DNA of 64,000 nt from Thalassospira alkalitolerans (GCF_002115745.1 NZ_JFKB01000003.1:62001-126000); one strand, 5' to 3'; shown: positions 36,086 to 46,161, counted from the first letter of the stretch. Made by a program: numbers and translations. Notes: generated by a model from the sequence alone, not told the origin.

Positions 36086-36509
36086 CTTTTGCCTCTTTTG
36101 ATATTGCAACGCCCGGCTTTGTGTCGCGGGCGGTTTGGTGTAGCATTAACCATAGGTCGCAACGCAGCAAGGAAGAACTCTTGCAGGGCGATCCATGGAT
36201 TGAAATGCCGCACTATCAATCTGACTTTGATAATGTTCCTGGACGGAAAATCGGTATAGCCGCGTTTTTATTGGCTTTTTAAGGCGTTTGTCTGGCGTTA
36301 AGCGTATTGTGCACGAAGTTACGGCAATCGTTTTTCAAAGAATAATTGATATAGTTTCACTTTATCACCTCTTTCCACGATTGCTGTGCAAATGCGACCT
36401 TTTTGAAACGCTATAAAAAATTCGTTCGGCACAAAACGACAAATTACAAAAGCCGGACCAGGGAAGAAGCGACCGACCACGCCATGAGAGAGAAAAGAGG
36501 AGGCCCAAC
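36086..36509. other. Divergent control region between puuE and hiuH
   Basis: Non-coding stretch of 424 bases that must contain the promoters of both purine operons. The first 150 bases are GC-rich, the rest AT-rich, with an inverted repeat at 36214-36232 and a stretch of AT-rich promoter-like sequence around 36335-36375 ahead of hiuH. AGAAAAGAGGAGG lies directly before the hiuH start. No sigma-54 signature was found. Confidence 0.6.
36214..36232. promoter_or_regulatory. Candidate operator in the purine divergent region
   Basis: TATCAA-N7-TTGATA, a perfect 6-bp inverted repeat with T-N11-A-like symmetry suited to LysR-type or GntR-type regulators. It lies 129 bases before puuE and 278 bases before hiuH. 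Confidence 0.4.
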
Positions 36510-36863
36510 ATGGGACGACTAACTACCCATGTTCTAGATACGGCAAAAGGTTGCCCGGCGGGCGGCATTCGGATCGAATTGCATCGTTTTGGTAACGGGC
36601 ATGATGATCTGGTCGCCGAAGCCGTGACCGATGCCGACGGCCGCACTGAATCACCGATGCTTGAGGGGGCGACTTTCAAGCCGGGGAGATATCAGCTTGT
36701 CTTTCATGCCGGTGAATATTTCGATGCCATCGGTCTTGATTTACCAGATCCGAAATTTTTGGATCAGGTTGTGATCCGGTTCGGTATTTCGGATGGGCAG
36801 TCGCATTATCACGTGCCGCTGTTGCTATCGCCGTTTGGCTATTCCACCTATCGTGGTAGCTGA
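36510..36863 (+). CDS. hiuH: 5-hydroxyisourate hydrolase (transthyretin-like)
   Basis: 117 residues with GAGGAGG before the ATG. Complete transthyretin-related motif set: LTTHVLDTAKGCPAGGI at the start with the catalytic histidine, GRYQLVFHAGEYF in the middle and the C-terminal YSTYRGS. It hydrolyses 5-hydroxyisourate, the product of urate oxidation, to OHCU. No signal peptide, so cytoplasmic. First gene of the rightward operon with xdh. Confidence 0.96.
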   Translation: MGRLTTHVLDTAKGCPAGGIRIELHRFGNGHDDLVAEAVTDADGRTESPMLEGATFKPGRYQLVFHAGEYFDAIGLDLPDPKFLDQVVIRFGISDGQSHYHVPLLLSPFGYSTYRGS

Positions 36864-36870
36864 GGCCGTC

Positions 36871-38364
36871 ATGACGATACCGGTCGCAGATCTGCGCAAT
36901 GACATCCGTTTCCTGTTTGGCAACGAAGAACACAGTTTGCGCGATATCGATCCGCAGATGACGGTTCTGAACTGGCTGCGCCTAAGCGCGCGCAAAACCG
37001 GTACCAAGGAAGGCTGTGGCGAGGGCGATTGTGGGGCTTGTACCGTTGTTCTGGGCGAACCGGACGGCAAGGGCAGCATGCGTTATCGCACGGTCAATGC
37101 CTGTATACAGTTTATGCCGACCCTTGATGGCAAACAGCTTTTGACGGTTGAGCATCTAAAATCCGATGGTGGTAACCTGCATCCGGTGCAACAGGCCATG
37201 GTCGATACCCATGGATCGCAATGCGGTTTCTGTACGCCGGGCTTTGTTATGAGCCTGTATCAGCTTTGGCTGGACGGGGGCGAGGATGACCGTGGGGCGA
37301 TCAATGATGCACTGGCGGGGAACCTGTGCCGCTGTACCGGCTATGGTCCGATCATCGAGGCCGCCCGAAAGGCCGGTGGCATCAGCGCCAAAGATCCCGT
37401 TGAACAGAAACGCCGTGTGGATATTTCTGCGCGTCTGAATGCAATGGTTGATGATGCGCCAATGCTGGCGCTTGAAACGCCCGTTGGTCGTTATTTTGCC
37501 CCGCGCAGCAGTGACGCACTTGCCGATCTTTTGGTTGCCCATCCGGATGCGACGGTTTTGGCCGGGGGCACCGATGTTGGGCTTTGGGTGACCAAAATGT
37601 TAAAGCGGTTGGACCCGATTATTTATATTGGCGATGTCGCTGATCTGAAATCGGTTCGCGAACAGGGTGGTGTTCTGACCATCGGGGCCGGTGTGACCTA
37701 TAGCGATGCGCATGATGCGTTAGGTCTGATTGCGGCCGATGTCGGGGAATTGGTGCGTCGAATCGGATCGCGGCAAATCCGCAATGCGGGCACCGTGGGG
37801 GGCAATATTGCCAACGGGTCGCCGATTGGCGATACGCCACCGGCGTTGATCGCACTGGGCGCACGGATTGTTTTGCGAATGGGTAATGTTCGGCGCGAAG
37901 TCGCACTTGAAGATTTCTTTGTTACCTATGGTAAACAGGATCGTGCCCGCGGCGAATTCGTGCAAAGCGTGATCGTGCCCAAACCCACGGCCGGAACGCA
38001 GTTTAAAGCCTATAAGATTTCCAAACGGTTTGATCAGGATATTACTGCGGTTCTGGCGGCATTTTCCATTCGGGTTGAGGATGGCAAGGTCACCGAATTC
38101 CGCGCAGCCTTTGGCGGTATGGCCGGAACCCCGATGCGGGCGAAACAATGTGAAGCTGCCGTGATTGGACAGGATTGGGACGAGGCGAGCTTGACCCTTG
38201 CCCAGCAGGCACTGTCGCGTGATTTTGCCCCGATGTCGGATATGCGCGCGTCCAAGGAATACCGCATGCTGGTCGCGCAGAATCTTTTGACCAAGCTGTA
38301 TATCGAAACAACTGTGCCCGAAATTGCCACCCGTCTGGTTGGCAGGGAGGCAGCCTATGTCTAG
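36871..38364 (+). CDS. xdhA: Xanthine dehydrogenase small subunit XdhA
   Basis: 497 residues from ATG 36871, seven bases after hiuH. N-terminal ferredoxin domain with 2Fe-2S ligands in GCGEGDCGACTVV and a second cluster in CGFCTPGFV and LCRCTGYGPI; then the FAD domain, ATVLAGGTDVGLWVTK, IRNAGTVGGNIANGSP and the C-terminal CODH-like flavoprotein domain. It passes electrons from the molybdenum site in XdhB to NAD. Its stop lies within the first codons of xdhB. Confidence 0.95.
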   Translation: MTIPVADLRNDIRFLFGNEEHSLRDIDPQMTVLNWLRLSARKTGTKEGCGEGDCGACTVVLGEPDGKGSMRYRTVNACIQFMPTLDGKQLLTVEHLKSDGGNLHPVQQAMVDTHGSQCGFCTPGFVMSLYQLWLDGGEDDRGAINDALAGNLCRCTGYGPIIEAARKAGGISAKDPVEQKRRVDISARLNAMVDDAPMLALETPVGRYFAPRSSDALADLLVAHPDATVLAGGTDVGLWVTKMLKRLDPIIYIGDVADLKSVREQGGVLTIGAGVTYSDAHDALGLIAADVGELVRRIGSRQIRNAGTVGGNIANGSPIGDTPPALIALGARIVLRMGNVRREVALEDFFVTYGKQDRARGEFVQSVIVPKPTAGTQFKAYKISKRFDQDITAVLAAFSIRVEDGKVTEFRAAFGGMAGTPMRAKQCEAAVIGQDWDEASLTLAQQALSRDFAPMSDMRASKEYRMLVAQNLLTKLYIETTVPEIATRLVGREAAYV

Positions 38365-40765
38365 GACGCCATCCCAATTGGTTGATCAAAAAGAACCGGG
38401 CGAGCTTATGGCCCCGACGCCCGGTCTTTTGGGCGGGGTGCGGTCGCCCAGCAAACATGACAGCGGCCCGAAACACGTCACGGGCGAAGCGGTTTATATT
38501 GACGATATTCTGGAACCGTTCGGGACGCTTCATCTGGCACCCGGTGCCGCGACCATTGCGCATGGCAAGATCGTGAAAATGGATTTGTCCAAGGTGCGAT
38601 CCGCCCCTGGTGTGGTCTGTGTTCTGACCGCCGATGATGTGCCGGGCGTGAATGACGTATCCCCGGCCCATACCCATGATGATCCGGTTTTACCCGATGG
38701 TATTGTGCAGTTTTATGGTCAGCCGGTTTTTTGTGTTGCTGCCGAAACCCGTGAACAAGCGCGGAATGCCGCCAAACTGGCGCATATCGAATATGAAGAA
38801 CTGCCCGCGGTTCTGAGCACCGAAGAGGCGCTTGAAAAACAGCAATTTGTTGCCCCGCCGCATGTGATGGCACAGGGGGATGCCGTGTCGGCATTGGCGC
38901 GTGCCAAGCATCGCCGGTCGAGCAAGATGGAAATTGGCGGGCAGGATCACTTTTATCTGGAAGGCCAGATTACCTTTGCCATCCCGCAAGAAGATGGCGA
39001 TGTCCTTTTGCATTGCTCGACCCAGCATCCATCCGAAGTGCAGCACAATATAGCCAATGTCCTTGGTCGTCCGGCCAATGCGGTAACGGTGGAAGTCCGT
39101 CGTATGGGCGGTGGTTTTGGCGGCAAGGAAACCCAGGCATCACAATGGGCGGCATTATCGGCGATTGTTGCGGTTAAAACCGGACGTCCGGCCAAGATGC
39201 GGTTGGATCGCGATGACGATATGGTCATGACCGGCAAGCGCCATGACTTTATTGTCGAATATGATGTTGGTTTTGACGATGACGGGCGGATTTGCGGGCT
39301 GGATATTCAATATGCCACCAATTGCGGATTTTCGGCCGATCTGTCAGCGGCGATTTGCGACCGGGCAATGTTCCATACCGACAATGCCTATTACCTTGGT
39401 GATGTTGAAATCCGGTCTTATCGTTGCAAAACCAATTTGGTGTCGAATACCGCGTTTCGCGGGTTTGGCGGGCCACAGGGCATGGTCGCGATTGAACGGA
39501 TTATTGATGAAATTGCCCTGACCCTTGGTCGGGACCCGCTTGATGTGCGAATTGCCAATTACTATGGCATCAACGACCGTAATACGACGCCCTATCACAT
39601 GACGGTCGAAGATAATGTTCTGGCCGAACTGACTGACGAAATCGTCACGTCGAGTGACTATCGCAAGCGTCGGGCCGACATTGCAGCCTTTAACGCCGAC
39701 AGCCCGGTGATCAAACGGGGATTGTCTATCACGCCGGTTAAATTCGGAATTTCCTTTACCACGTCATTCCTTAATCAAGCGGGTGCGTTGATCCATATCT
39801 ATCAGGATGGATCGGTGCATTTGAACCATGGCGGCACCGAAATGGGCCAAGGCCTGTTTATCAAGGTTGCCCAGGTCGTGGCCGAGGAATTCCAGATTGA
39901 TCTGGATCGGATCAAGATTACCGCGACCAATACCGGCAAGGTGCCCAATACATCGGCAACCGCGGCATCCAGCGGTGCGGATATGAACGGCATGGCCGCA
40001 CGTGATGCGGCCATCACGATTAAGAACCGCCTGATCGCATTTGCCGCCGAAAAATATGGTGTTGCCGAGGCCGCCATCCGGTTTGTGCCCGGGCGGGTTA
40101 TGATCGGTGACGTTGCAGATGTGGAATTTGCCGATCTGGTTAAACAGGCCTATCTGGCGCGGGTGTCCCTGTCGGCAACTGGATATTATGCCACACCGAA
40201 AATCCATTATGATCGTGAAACGGCATCGGGACGGCCGTTTTATTACTTTGCCTATGGCATCGCCTGTTCCGAGGTGATGATTGATACCCTGACCGGTGAA
40301 AACAAGGTCACGCGGGTTGATATTTGTCACGATGTTGGCCGCTCGCTGAACCCAGCAATTGATCGTGGTCAGATTGAAGGCGGATTTATTCAAGGCATGG
40401 GATGGCTAACATCCGAGGAATTATGGTGGAATGATGCGGGTCAGTTGCGCACTCATGCGCCGTCAACCTATAAAATCCCTGCATGTTCCGATCGACCGGA
40501 AGATTTCCGCATTAATATCTGGAATCCCGGAAGAAACGTTGAAAAATCCATTCATCGATCAAAAGCAGTTGGTGAGCCGCCTTTGATGCTGGCAATTTCC
40601 GTTCACCGTGCGATTGCCGATGCGATTGCATCGATTGGAGATGGCAAAGTCATTCCGATGCTTGATACCCCGGCAACACCCGAGGCGGTGTTATATGCCG
40701 TGGCAGGTGTGGCAAAGGGTATGATCGCCCGACACCACGATACTATTGTAGCGGCAGGGGAATAG
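38357..40765 (+). CDS. xdhB: Xanthine dehydrogenase molybdenum-binding subunit XdhB
   Basis: 802 residues from ATG 38357, overlapping the xdhA end by 8 bases with GGGAGG upstream. Molybdopterin-binding landmarks: GQDHFYLEGQ, RRMGGGFGGKETQ, NTAFRGFGGPQGM with the arginine of the active site, LNHGGTEMGQGLF and the catalytic glutamate in KAVGEPPLML. It hydroxylates hypoxanthine and xanthine to urate in the cytoplasm. Needs XdhC for sulfuration of the cofactor. Confidence 0.96.
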   Translation: MSRTPSQLVDQKEPGELMAPTPGLLGGVRSPSKHDSGPKHVTGEAVYIDDILEPFGTLHLAPGAATIAHGKIVKMDLSKVRSAPGVVCVLTADDVPGVNDVSPAHTHDDPVLPDGIVQFYGQPVFCVAAETREQARNAAKLAHIEYEELPAVLSTEEALEKQQFVAPPHVMAQGDAVSALARAKHRRSSKMEIGGQDHFYLEGQITFAIPQEDGDVLLHCSTQHPSEVQHNIANVLGRPANAVTVEVRRMGGGFGGKETQASQWAALSAIVAVKTGRPAKMRLDRDDDMVMTGKRHDFIVEYDVGFDDDGRICGLDIQYATNCGFSADLSAAICDRAMFHTDNAYYLGDVEIRSYRCKTNLVSNTAFRGFGGPQGMVAIERIIDEIALTLGRDPLDVRIANYYGINDRNTTPYHMTVEDNVLAELTDEIVTSSDYRKRRADIAAFNADSPVIKRGLSITPVKFGISFTTSFLNQAGALIHIYQDGSVHLNHGGTEMGQGLFIKVAQVVAEEFQIDLDRIKITATNTGKVPNTSATAASSGADMNGMAARDAAITIKNRLIAFAAEKYGVAEAAIRFVPGRVMIGDVADVEFADLVKQAYLARVSLSATGYYATPKIHYDRETASGRPFYYFAYGIACSEVMIDTLTGENKVTRVDICHDVGRSLNPAIDRGQIEGGFIQGMGWLTSEELWWNDAGQLRTHAPSTYKIPACSDRPEDFRINIWNPGRNVEKSIHRSKAVGEPPLMLAISVHRAIADAIASIGDGKVIPMLDTPATPEAVLYAVAGVAKGMIARHHDTIVAAGE

Positions 40766-40770
40766 GCATC

Positions 40771-41865
40771 ATGCGCTTGTCACCGCACGACCATATCACT
40801 GTGTTGCAATCACCCGATCCGGTGATGCTGATCAGTGTTGCGGCGATTGCGGGCTCTACCCCGCGCGAGGCCGGGGCGTTTATGCTGGTGAGCGAGACGG
40901 CGATTGCCGGAACGGTTGGTGGTGGCAATCTTGAACACCAAATCACGGTCCGGGCGCGCAAGGCATTGCTGGAACGTGGCAATGCTTGTGATGTTGCGGG
41001 CATCGGCGCCGAGTTTGGGGGTGAGGCTGGTGTTGGTGTTTCTGGTGGGGCCGAACTGGTGCGGTTCCCGCTGGGGCCGGGGCTTGGCCAATGTTGCGGC
41101 GGTTCGGTTGAAGTCGCGTTTCATTGGCTGGATGGCTTGCAAAAACAGCAATTGGCTGATGCCATTTGCCGTGGTGCGGGTATAGCACAGCATACCGCCG
41201 GGGCTTGGGTCACCTTGCCAATGGATGGGGCGATGAGTGTTGTGGCGGTTGAGGGCGATGATGCTGCGACTTTGGCGAAGATCTTCGCCGGGGTGCGGGG
41301 CGGAATTTGTCAGTGGGCGGGCCGGAAAATGCTTTGTCTGCGCCTTGATGACGGGGCGACGCCGCTTTGGCTGTTTGGCGCCGGGCATGTTGGACAGGCG
41401 ATAGTGCAATCACTGGCACCTTTGCCGTTTGATATTCATCTGGTCGATTCGCGGGATGATTATTTGACGCTTGCCGAAACGCCAAAACTTCATATCCATC
41501 AAAGTGATCGGCCCGAAGACGAGGTGGCAGATATGTCTGCGGGGGCATTCGCATTGATCCTGACGCATAGCCACGCACAGGATTTTGATATCTGTCGGGC
41601 AGCATTGATGCGCGGTGATCTTGGGTTTGTGGGCATGATCGGCAGCCAAACCAAACGTGCGCGCTTTGTCCGAAGGCTTCAGGATCGAGGACTGGGGACG
41701 TCGGAAATCGGGCGTTTGACCTGTCCAATTGGAATTGACGGTATTATCGGTAAACAGCCCGCCATTATCGCGGCATCGGTTGCTGTGCAATTGCTGCGCG
41801 TGCGTGAGGCAGGCATGGCACAAAATTCGGGAAACAGGGTCGCACAAGACGGCCTTTCTGGATGA
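40771..41865 (+). CDS. xdhC: XdhC molybdenum cofactor insertion/sulfuration protein
   Basis: 364 residues, five bases after xdhB. N-terminal XdhC-CoxI domain (SVAAIAGSTPREAGAFMLV, GTVGGGNLEHQ, LGPGLGQCCGGSVEVAF, with the conserved cysteine pair in CCGG) and C-terminal Rossmann domain (LWLFGAGHVGQAIVQSL, LILTHSHAQDFD, GMIGSQTKRARF). It loads the sulfurated molybdenum cofactor into XdhAB. Longer than many relatives (about 300 residues), from an insert between the two domains. Confidence 0.94.
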   Translation: MRLSPHDHITVLQSPDPVMLISVAAIAGSTPREAGAFMLVSETAIAGTVGGGNLEHQITVRARKALLERGNACDVAGIGAEFGGEAGVGVSGGAELVRFPLGPGLGQCCGGSVEVAFHWLDGLQKQQLADAICRGAGIAQHTAGAWVTLPMDGAMSVVAVEGDDAATLAKIFAGVRGGICQWAGRKMLCLRLDDGATPLWLFGAGHVGQAIVQSLAPLPFDIHLVDSRDDYLTLAETPKLHIHQSDRPEDEVADMSAGAFALILTHSHAQDFDICRAALMRGDLGFVGMIGSQTKRARFVRRLQDRGLGTSEIGRLTCPIGIDGIIGKQPAIIAASVAVQLLRVREAGMAQNSGNRVAQDGLSG

Positions 41866-41976
41866 TAAAGCCTTCATTGCAAGGTGTATAAATGATAAAG
41901 GGCCGCGCCAATAGTGGCCTGATCAGGAAAGACGATCCGGACATCGGATCAAGGGTTCATAAAGGGAGATTTGGCT

Positions 41977-42459
41977 GTGTGTAAGGCCAATCACAAGCAA
42001 GAGCATATGCTGCGTGCCGTGCAATTATCACGGACGAAAATGGATGAGGGATGTGGCGGCCCATTTGGCGCGATCATTGTCAAGGATGGCAAGGTCATCG
42101 CCGAAGGTTGGAACAAGGTGACGTCTTGCAACGATCCAACAGCCCATGCCGAAGTCAGCGCCATTCGTGCCGCCTGTGAAGCACTGAATAGCTTTAATCT
42201 TGCCGGATGCGAGATTTACACCAGTTGTGAGCCCTGTCCGATGTGTTTGGCTGCGATCTATTGGGCGCGTCTGGATAGGATCTATTATGCCAATTCGCGC
42301 CAAGATGCGGCGGCAATCGGCTTTGATGATCAGTTTCTTTATGATGAAGTGGCAAAACCGATCCCGGATCGGAGCCTGCCATGCGAACATGTGGAATTGG
42401 GGGAAGCGCGGGATGTCTTTGCGGCATGGGATGCCAAGGAAGACAAAATCGCGTATTGA
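41977..42459 (+). CDS. guaD: Guanine deaminase (cytidine-deaminase fold)
   Basis: 160 residues. GTG 41977 is chosen because GGGAG is 8 nt upstream; TTG 41971 is too close to it. Cytidine-deaminase-type zinc site: HAEVSAIRAAC with the catalytic glutamate and CEPCPMCLAAIYWARL. The C-terminus LGEARDVFAAWDAKEDKIAY matches the B. subtilis-type guanine deaminase that reaches into the partner subunit. It turns guanine into xanthine, feeding XdhAB. It lies 111 bases after xdhC, with no clear terminator between. Confidence 0.88.
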   Translation: MCKANHKQEHMLRAVQLSRTKMDEGCGGPFGAIIVKDGKVIAEGWNKVTSCNDPTAHAEVSAIRAACEALNSFNLAGCEIYTSCEPCPMCLAAIYWARLDRIYYANSRQDAAAIGFDDQFLYDEVAKPIPDRSLPCEHVELGEARDVFAAWDAKEDKIAY

Positions 42460-42546
42460 GACCGTTTGATTAGCCGGTCGTGAACAGGTAATACCAACCA
42501 ATACCAACGCGACGCGTGATCGGATCGCAATAAAGGGGGGGCAGAA

Positions 42547-44175
42547 GTGACGTCCACGACCGGGAATATCGGATCAGAAACAGGCATGGAAATGACGAAG
42601 GGGGCAAAGCCAGCGCAACTTGAAGTGCGCGGCGTGACCAAGGCGTTTCCGGGCTGTCTGGCGAATGACGATATCAGTTTCCGTATTGAACCTGGCGAAA
42701 TCCATGCCCTTTTGGGGGAAAATGGCGCGGGTAAAAGTACGCTTGTCAAAATCATTTATGGTGTATTGCAGGCCGATCAGGGCGAATTGCTTTGGGATGG
42801 CAAGCCGGTCAAGATCCATAGCCCGCATGATGCGCGCGAAATGGGTGTTGGTTTGGTATTTCAGCATTTCTCGCTGTTTGAAACCATGACGGTGCTGGAA
42901 AACATCGCGCTTGCGATGAATGATGTGCGCGATATGGCCGCCCTTCGCCAACAGGTGGTCGAGGTCGAAAAGACCTATGGTCTGCCGCTTGACCCGGATC
43001 GTCATGTTTATACTCTGTCGGTTGGCGAACGGCAGAGGATCGAGATTGTTCGTTGTCTTTTGCAAAACCCCAAGCTGCTTATTTTAGATGAGCCAACATC
43101 GGTTTTGACGCCGCAGGAAGTCGAAAAACTGTTTGAAACATTGCGCCGTCTGGCGGATGAAGGCTGTGCGATACTTTATATCAGCCATAAACTGCACGAG
43201 GTTAAATCCCTGTGCCAGCGTGCAACCGTGTTGCGCGGTGGCAAGGTGGTTGGCGGGTGCGATCCGCGCGCCGAAACGGCGAAATCCATGGCCGAAATGA
43301 TGATCGGCCAGAAGTTGACCGCCCCGGACCGCCGCGGCACACGCAATTTCGGCGATGTTCGCCTTGATGTTTCCAGCCTGTCCTTGGTCAGCGACGAACA
43401 ATTTGGCACCGACCTTAAGGGCATCGACCTTAAGGTGCGCGGCGGCGAAATCATGGGCGTTGCCGGGGTGGCCGGGAATGGTCAGAACGAATTGTTTCAG
43501 GCATTGGCCGGTGAAATCGAAATTCTGGGTACGCCCGATTGCATCCGGATTGATGACAAACCGGTTGCGCATTTTGGTCCACGGCGTCGTCGTCGTCTTG
43601 GCGCGGCCTTTGTGCCCGAAGAACGCAATGGTCATGGGGCTGTTCCGGATATGAGCCTGTCGGAAAACGCATTTCTAACGGCGTTCCGACGGATGGCATT
43701 ATCGGCGTGTGGTTTGATCAGCGAAGTTCCGACCCGGTCCTTTGCCGATAATATCATCAAGACATTTGATGTTCGCACTACTGGTGCCTCGGCCGAGGCC
43801 GGAAGCCTTTCGGGCGGGAACCTTCAGAAGTTTATCGTTGGGCGTGAAATCCTTCAGGATCCGGGGCTGTTGGTGATTTCCCAGCCGACCTGGGGGGTGG
43901 ATGCCGGGGCGGCAAGTGCCATCCATCAGGCGTTGCTGGATCTGGCAAGCAAGGGCACGGCAGTTTTGGTGATTTCACAGGATCTGGACGAGATTTTTGC
44001 CATCTGTGATCAGGTGGTGGTGATGTCCGAAGGCAAGATGTCAATCCCGCGTCCGATGGCCGAGGTGAGTATCGAGGAAATCGGTCTGTTGATGGGCGGT
44101 CTTCACGATCACGAAGGCGATGCGCCGCAAATGGCGCCAGCACATATCGAAGGAGGCCGCGTTGATCAGGCTTGA
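42547..44175 (+). CDS. Nucleoside ABC transporter ATP-binding protein
   Basis: 542 residues from GTG 42547, backed by GGGGGGG six bases before. Two fused ABC domains: first with GENGAGKSTLVKIIYGVLQ and LSVGERQRIEI, second with GVAGNGQNELFQALAG and LSGGNLQKFIVGREI. This is the fused type of the NupA/YufO and sugar-ABC class. It energises uptake by the two permeases and BmpA-like binding protein encoded downstream. Location after guaD/xdh indicates purine nucleoside or base import. Confidence 0.9.
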   Translation: MTSTTGNIGSETGMEMTKGAKPAQLEVRGVTKAFPGCLANDDISFRIEPGEIHALLGENGAGKSTLVKIIYGVLQADQGELLWDGKPVKIHSPHDAREMGVGLVFQHFSLFETMTVLENIALAMNDVRDMAALRQQVVEVEKTYGLPLDPDRHVYTLSVGERQRIEIVRCLLQNPKLLILDEPTSVLTPQEVEKLFETLRRLADEGCAILYISHKLHEVKSLCQRATVLRGGKVVGGCDPRAETAKSMAEMMIGQKLTAPDRRGTRNFGDVRLDVSSLSLVSDEQFGTDLKGIDLKVRGGEIMGVAGVAGNGQNELFQALAGEIEILGTPDCIRIDDKPVAHFGPRRRRRLGAAFVPEERNGHGAVPDMSLSENAFLTAFRRMALSACGLISEVPTRSFADNIIKTFDVRTTGASAEAGSLSGGNLQKFIVGREILQDPGLLVISQPTWGVDAGAASAIHQALLDLASKGTAVLVISQDLDEIFAICDQVVVMSEGKMSIPRPMAEVSIEEIGLLMGGLHDHEGDAPQMAPAHIEGGRVDQA

Positions 44176-45241
44176 ACCCCGTCGCCAGCATAGTCAGGCG
44201 ATGGTTTATCTATCGCCGGTTCTGGCAATTTTGATGACGCTGTTTGTTGGCGGGATCATCTTTTCCTTTATGGGCAAGAACCCGTTCGATGCACTCTATA
44301 CCTTCTTTATCCTGCCGATCAGCAACAGCTATGGCATTTCCGAACTGTTCGTTAAGGCTACGCCGCTGGTAATCATTGCGGTGGGGCTTTCGATGGGGTT
44401 CCGGGCCAATGTCTGGAATATCGGGGCCGAGGGACAGTTGACCATGGGCGCCATTTTCGGTGGTGGTCTGGCGCTTTATTTTCATGACAGCGAAAGCATG
44501 TTTTTGCTGCCGGCGATGTTTGTTTTTGGGGCGATTGGCGGGGCGTTTTGGGGGGCAATCCCGGCCTTGCTGCGCACGAAATTCAATGCCAATGAAATCC
44601 TGACCAGTTTGATGCTGACCTATGTCGCAACGCTGTTTTTAAGCTATCTGGTTCATGGTCCTTGGCGCAATCCCGAAGGGTTCAATTTTCCGGAATCCCG
44701 TCCGTTCCCGGATGCGGGACTGTTGCCGATCATTTATGATGGCACGCGCGTTCATCTGGGCACGGCCTTTGCGGTTTTTGTCGTGATTGCCGGGTGGATT
44801 TTATTGTCCAAATCCGTGATTGGGTTTCAGTTGCGCGTTGTGGGCAAGGCCCCGCAGGCCGCCCGCCATGTCGGGTTCCGTCAAAAACGCATGGTCTGGT
44901 TTACCCTTTTGTTGGGGGGCGGGCTTGCCGGGCTTGCCGGTTTGTTTGAAGTGGCCGGGCCGATTGGTCAGTTGCAGTCGCAAATCTCGCCGGGTTATGG
45001 CTTCACCGCGATTATCGTCGCCTTTCTTGGGCGGTTGCATCCGCTGGGCATTTTGTTTGGTGGGCTAATCATGGCGCTGACCTATCTGGGGGGGGAATTG
45101 GCCCAGATTACGCTTGGCCTACCTAATGCCGTGACCGGCCTGTTTCAGGGGATTTTGCTATTTTTCCTGTTGGCCTGTGATGTTTTGACCAAATACCGGG
45201 TGCGGTTTGGAACCCCGGTTGCCAAAGGGGAGGCCATATAA
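44162..45241 (+). CDS. Nucleoside ABC transporter permease 1
   Basis: 359 residues starting at TTG 44162, the only start with a strong site (GGAGG, 5-base spacing); the initiation region lies within the last codons of the ATPase gene. BPD_transp_2 family with eight to ten helices, EAA-like loop with GFRQKRMVWFTLLLGGGLAGLAG, and MGFRANVWNIGAEGQLTMGAI, a hallmark of nucleoside permeases. Overlaps permease 2 by one base. Confidence 0.9.
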   Translation: MIRLEPRRQHSQAMVYLSPVLAILMTLFVGGIIFSFMGKNPFDALYTFFILPISNSYGISELFVKATPLVIIAVGLSMGFRANVWNIGAEGQLTMGAIFGGGLALYFHDSESMFLLPAMFVFGAIGGAFWGAIPALLRTKFNANEILTSLMLTYVATLFLSYLVHGPWRNPEGFNFPESRPFPDAGLLPIIYDGTRVHLGTAFAVFVVIAGWILLSKSVIGFQLRVVGKAPQAARHVGFRQKRMVWFTLLLGGGLAGLAGLFEVAGPIGQLQSQISPGYGFTAIIVAFLGRLHPLGILFGGLIMALTYLGGELAQITLGLPNAVTGLFQGILLFFLLACDVLTKYRVRFGTPVAKGEAI

Positions 45242-46161
45242 TGGATTGGCTTATTCCACTGACCCTGACCGTGATCACGGCGTCGACCCCGCTTTTGTTG
45301 GCATCGGCCGGTGAATTGATTACCGAAAAATCCGGGGTGCTTAACCTTGGCGTTGAAGGCATGATGCTGGTCGGCGCGATTGCCGGTTTTGCGGTAACCG
45401 CATCCAGCGGGTCGGCCATTTTGGGCATTCTGGCCGCGATTGTTGCCGGTATATTGATGTCGTTGATTTTTGCCTTTTTGACCTTGACCCTGATGGCCAA
45501 TCAGGTGGCAACGGGGTTGGCGCTGACCATCTTTGGTGTTGGTTTTTCGGCCCTTGTCGGATCAGGTTTTGTTGGTTTCGCGATTAAACCGTTGCCGGGG
45601 CTGCATATTCCGTTTCTGACAGATTTGCCGGTGATTGGTGAAATTCTGTTTGGGCAGGATTTTCTGGTTTATCTGTCGATTGCAGCCGTGATTGGCATCG
45701 GGTTTTTCCTGACGCGCACCCGTGCGGGGTTGATACTCAAGGCGGTTGGGGATTCCCATTCATCGGCCCATGCCATCGGATATTCGGTGATTAAAATCCG
45801 TTATCTGGCGACCATGTTTGGCGGCGCGATGTCAGGCCTTGCCGGGGCGTATCTTTCGCTGTCCTATACTCCGATGTGGGCCGAAAATATGACGGCGGGG
45901 CGTGGCTGGATTGCGCTTGCATTGGTGGTGTTTGCGACATGGCGTCCGGGGCGCCTATTGGCCGGGGCGTATATGTTCGGGATGATTTCAGTGTTGCAGC
46001 TTCATGCGCAAAGTGCGGGCGTTCATGTGCCGTCGCAATTCATGTCGATGCTGCCCTATCTTGCGACCGTGATTGTTCTGGTGATCATTTCCAGTGATCG
46101 CGCAAAGATCAGATTGAATGCACCTGCCTGTATCGGGCAGGCGTTCCGACCCGCACAATAG
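45241..46161 (+). CDS. Nucleoside ABC transporter permease 2
   Basis: 306 residues, ATG sharing one base with the preceding stop (TAATG). BPD_transp_2 permease with ASAGELITEKSGVLNLGVEGMMLVGAI, typical of the second NupC-like permease, and RAGLILKAVGDSHSSAHAIGY near the ATPase-coupling loop. Pairs with permease 1. Confidence 0.9.
   Translation: MDWLIPLTLTVITASTPLLLASAGELITEKSGVLNLGVEGMMLVGAIAGFAVTASSGSAILGILAAIVAGILMSLIFAFLTLTLMANQVATGLALTIFGVGFSALVGSGFVGFAIKPLPGLHIPFLTDLPVIGEILFGQDFLVYLSIAAVIGIGFFLTRTRAGLILKAVGDSHSSAHAIGYSVIKIRYLATMFGGAMSGLAGAYLSLSYTPMWAENMTAGRGWIALALVVFATWRPGRLLAGAYMFGMISVLQLHAQSAGVHVPSQFMSMLPYLATVIVLVIISSDRAKIRLNAPACIGQAFRPAQ

Noticed and set aside
36086-36509. Purine or xanthine riboswitch ahead of hiuH or puuE
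   Set aside because: No conserved riboswitch core could be recognised by eye; a covariance-model scan would be needed.
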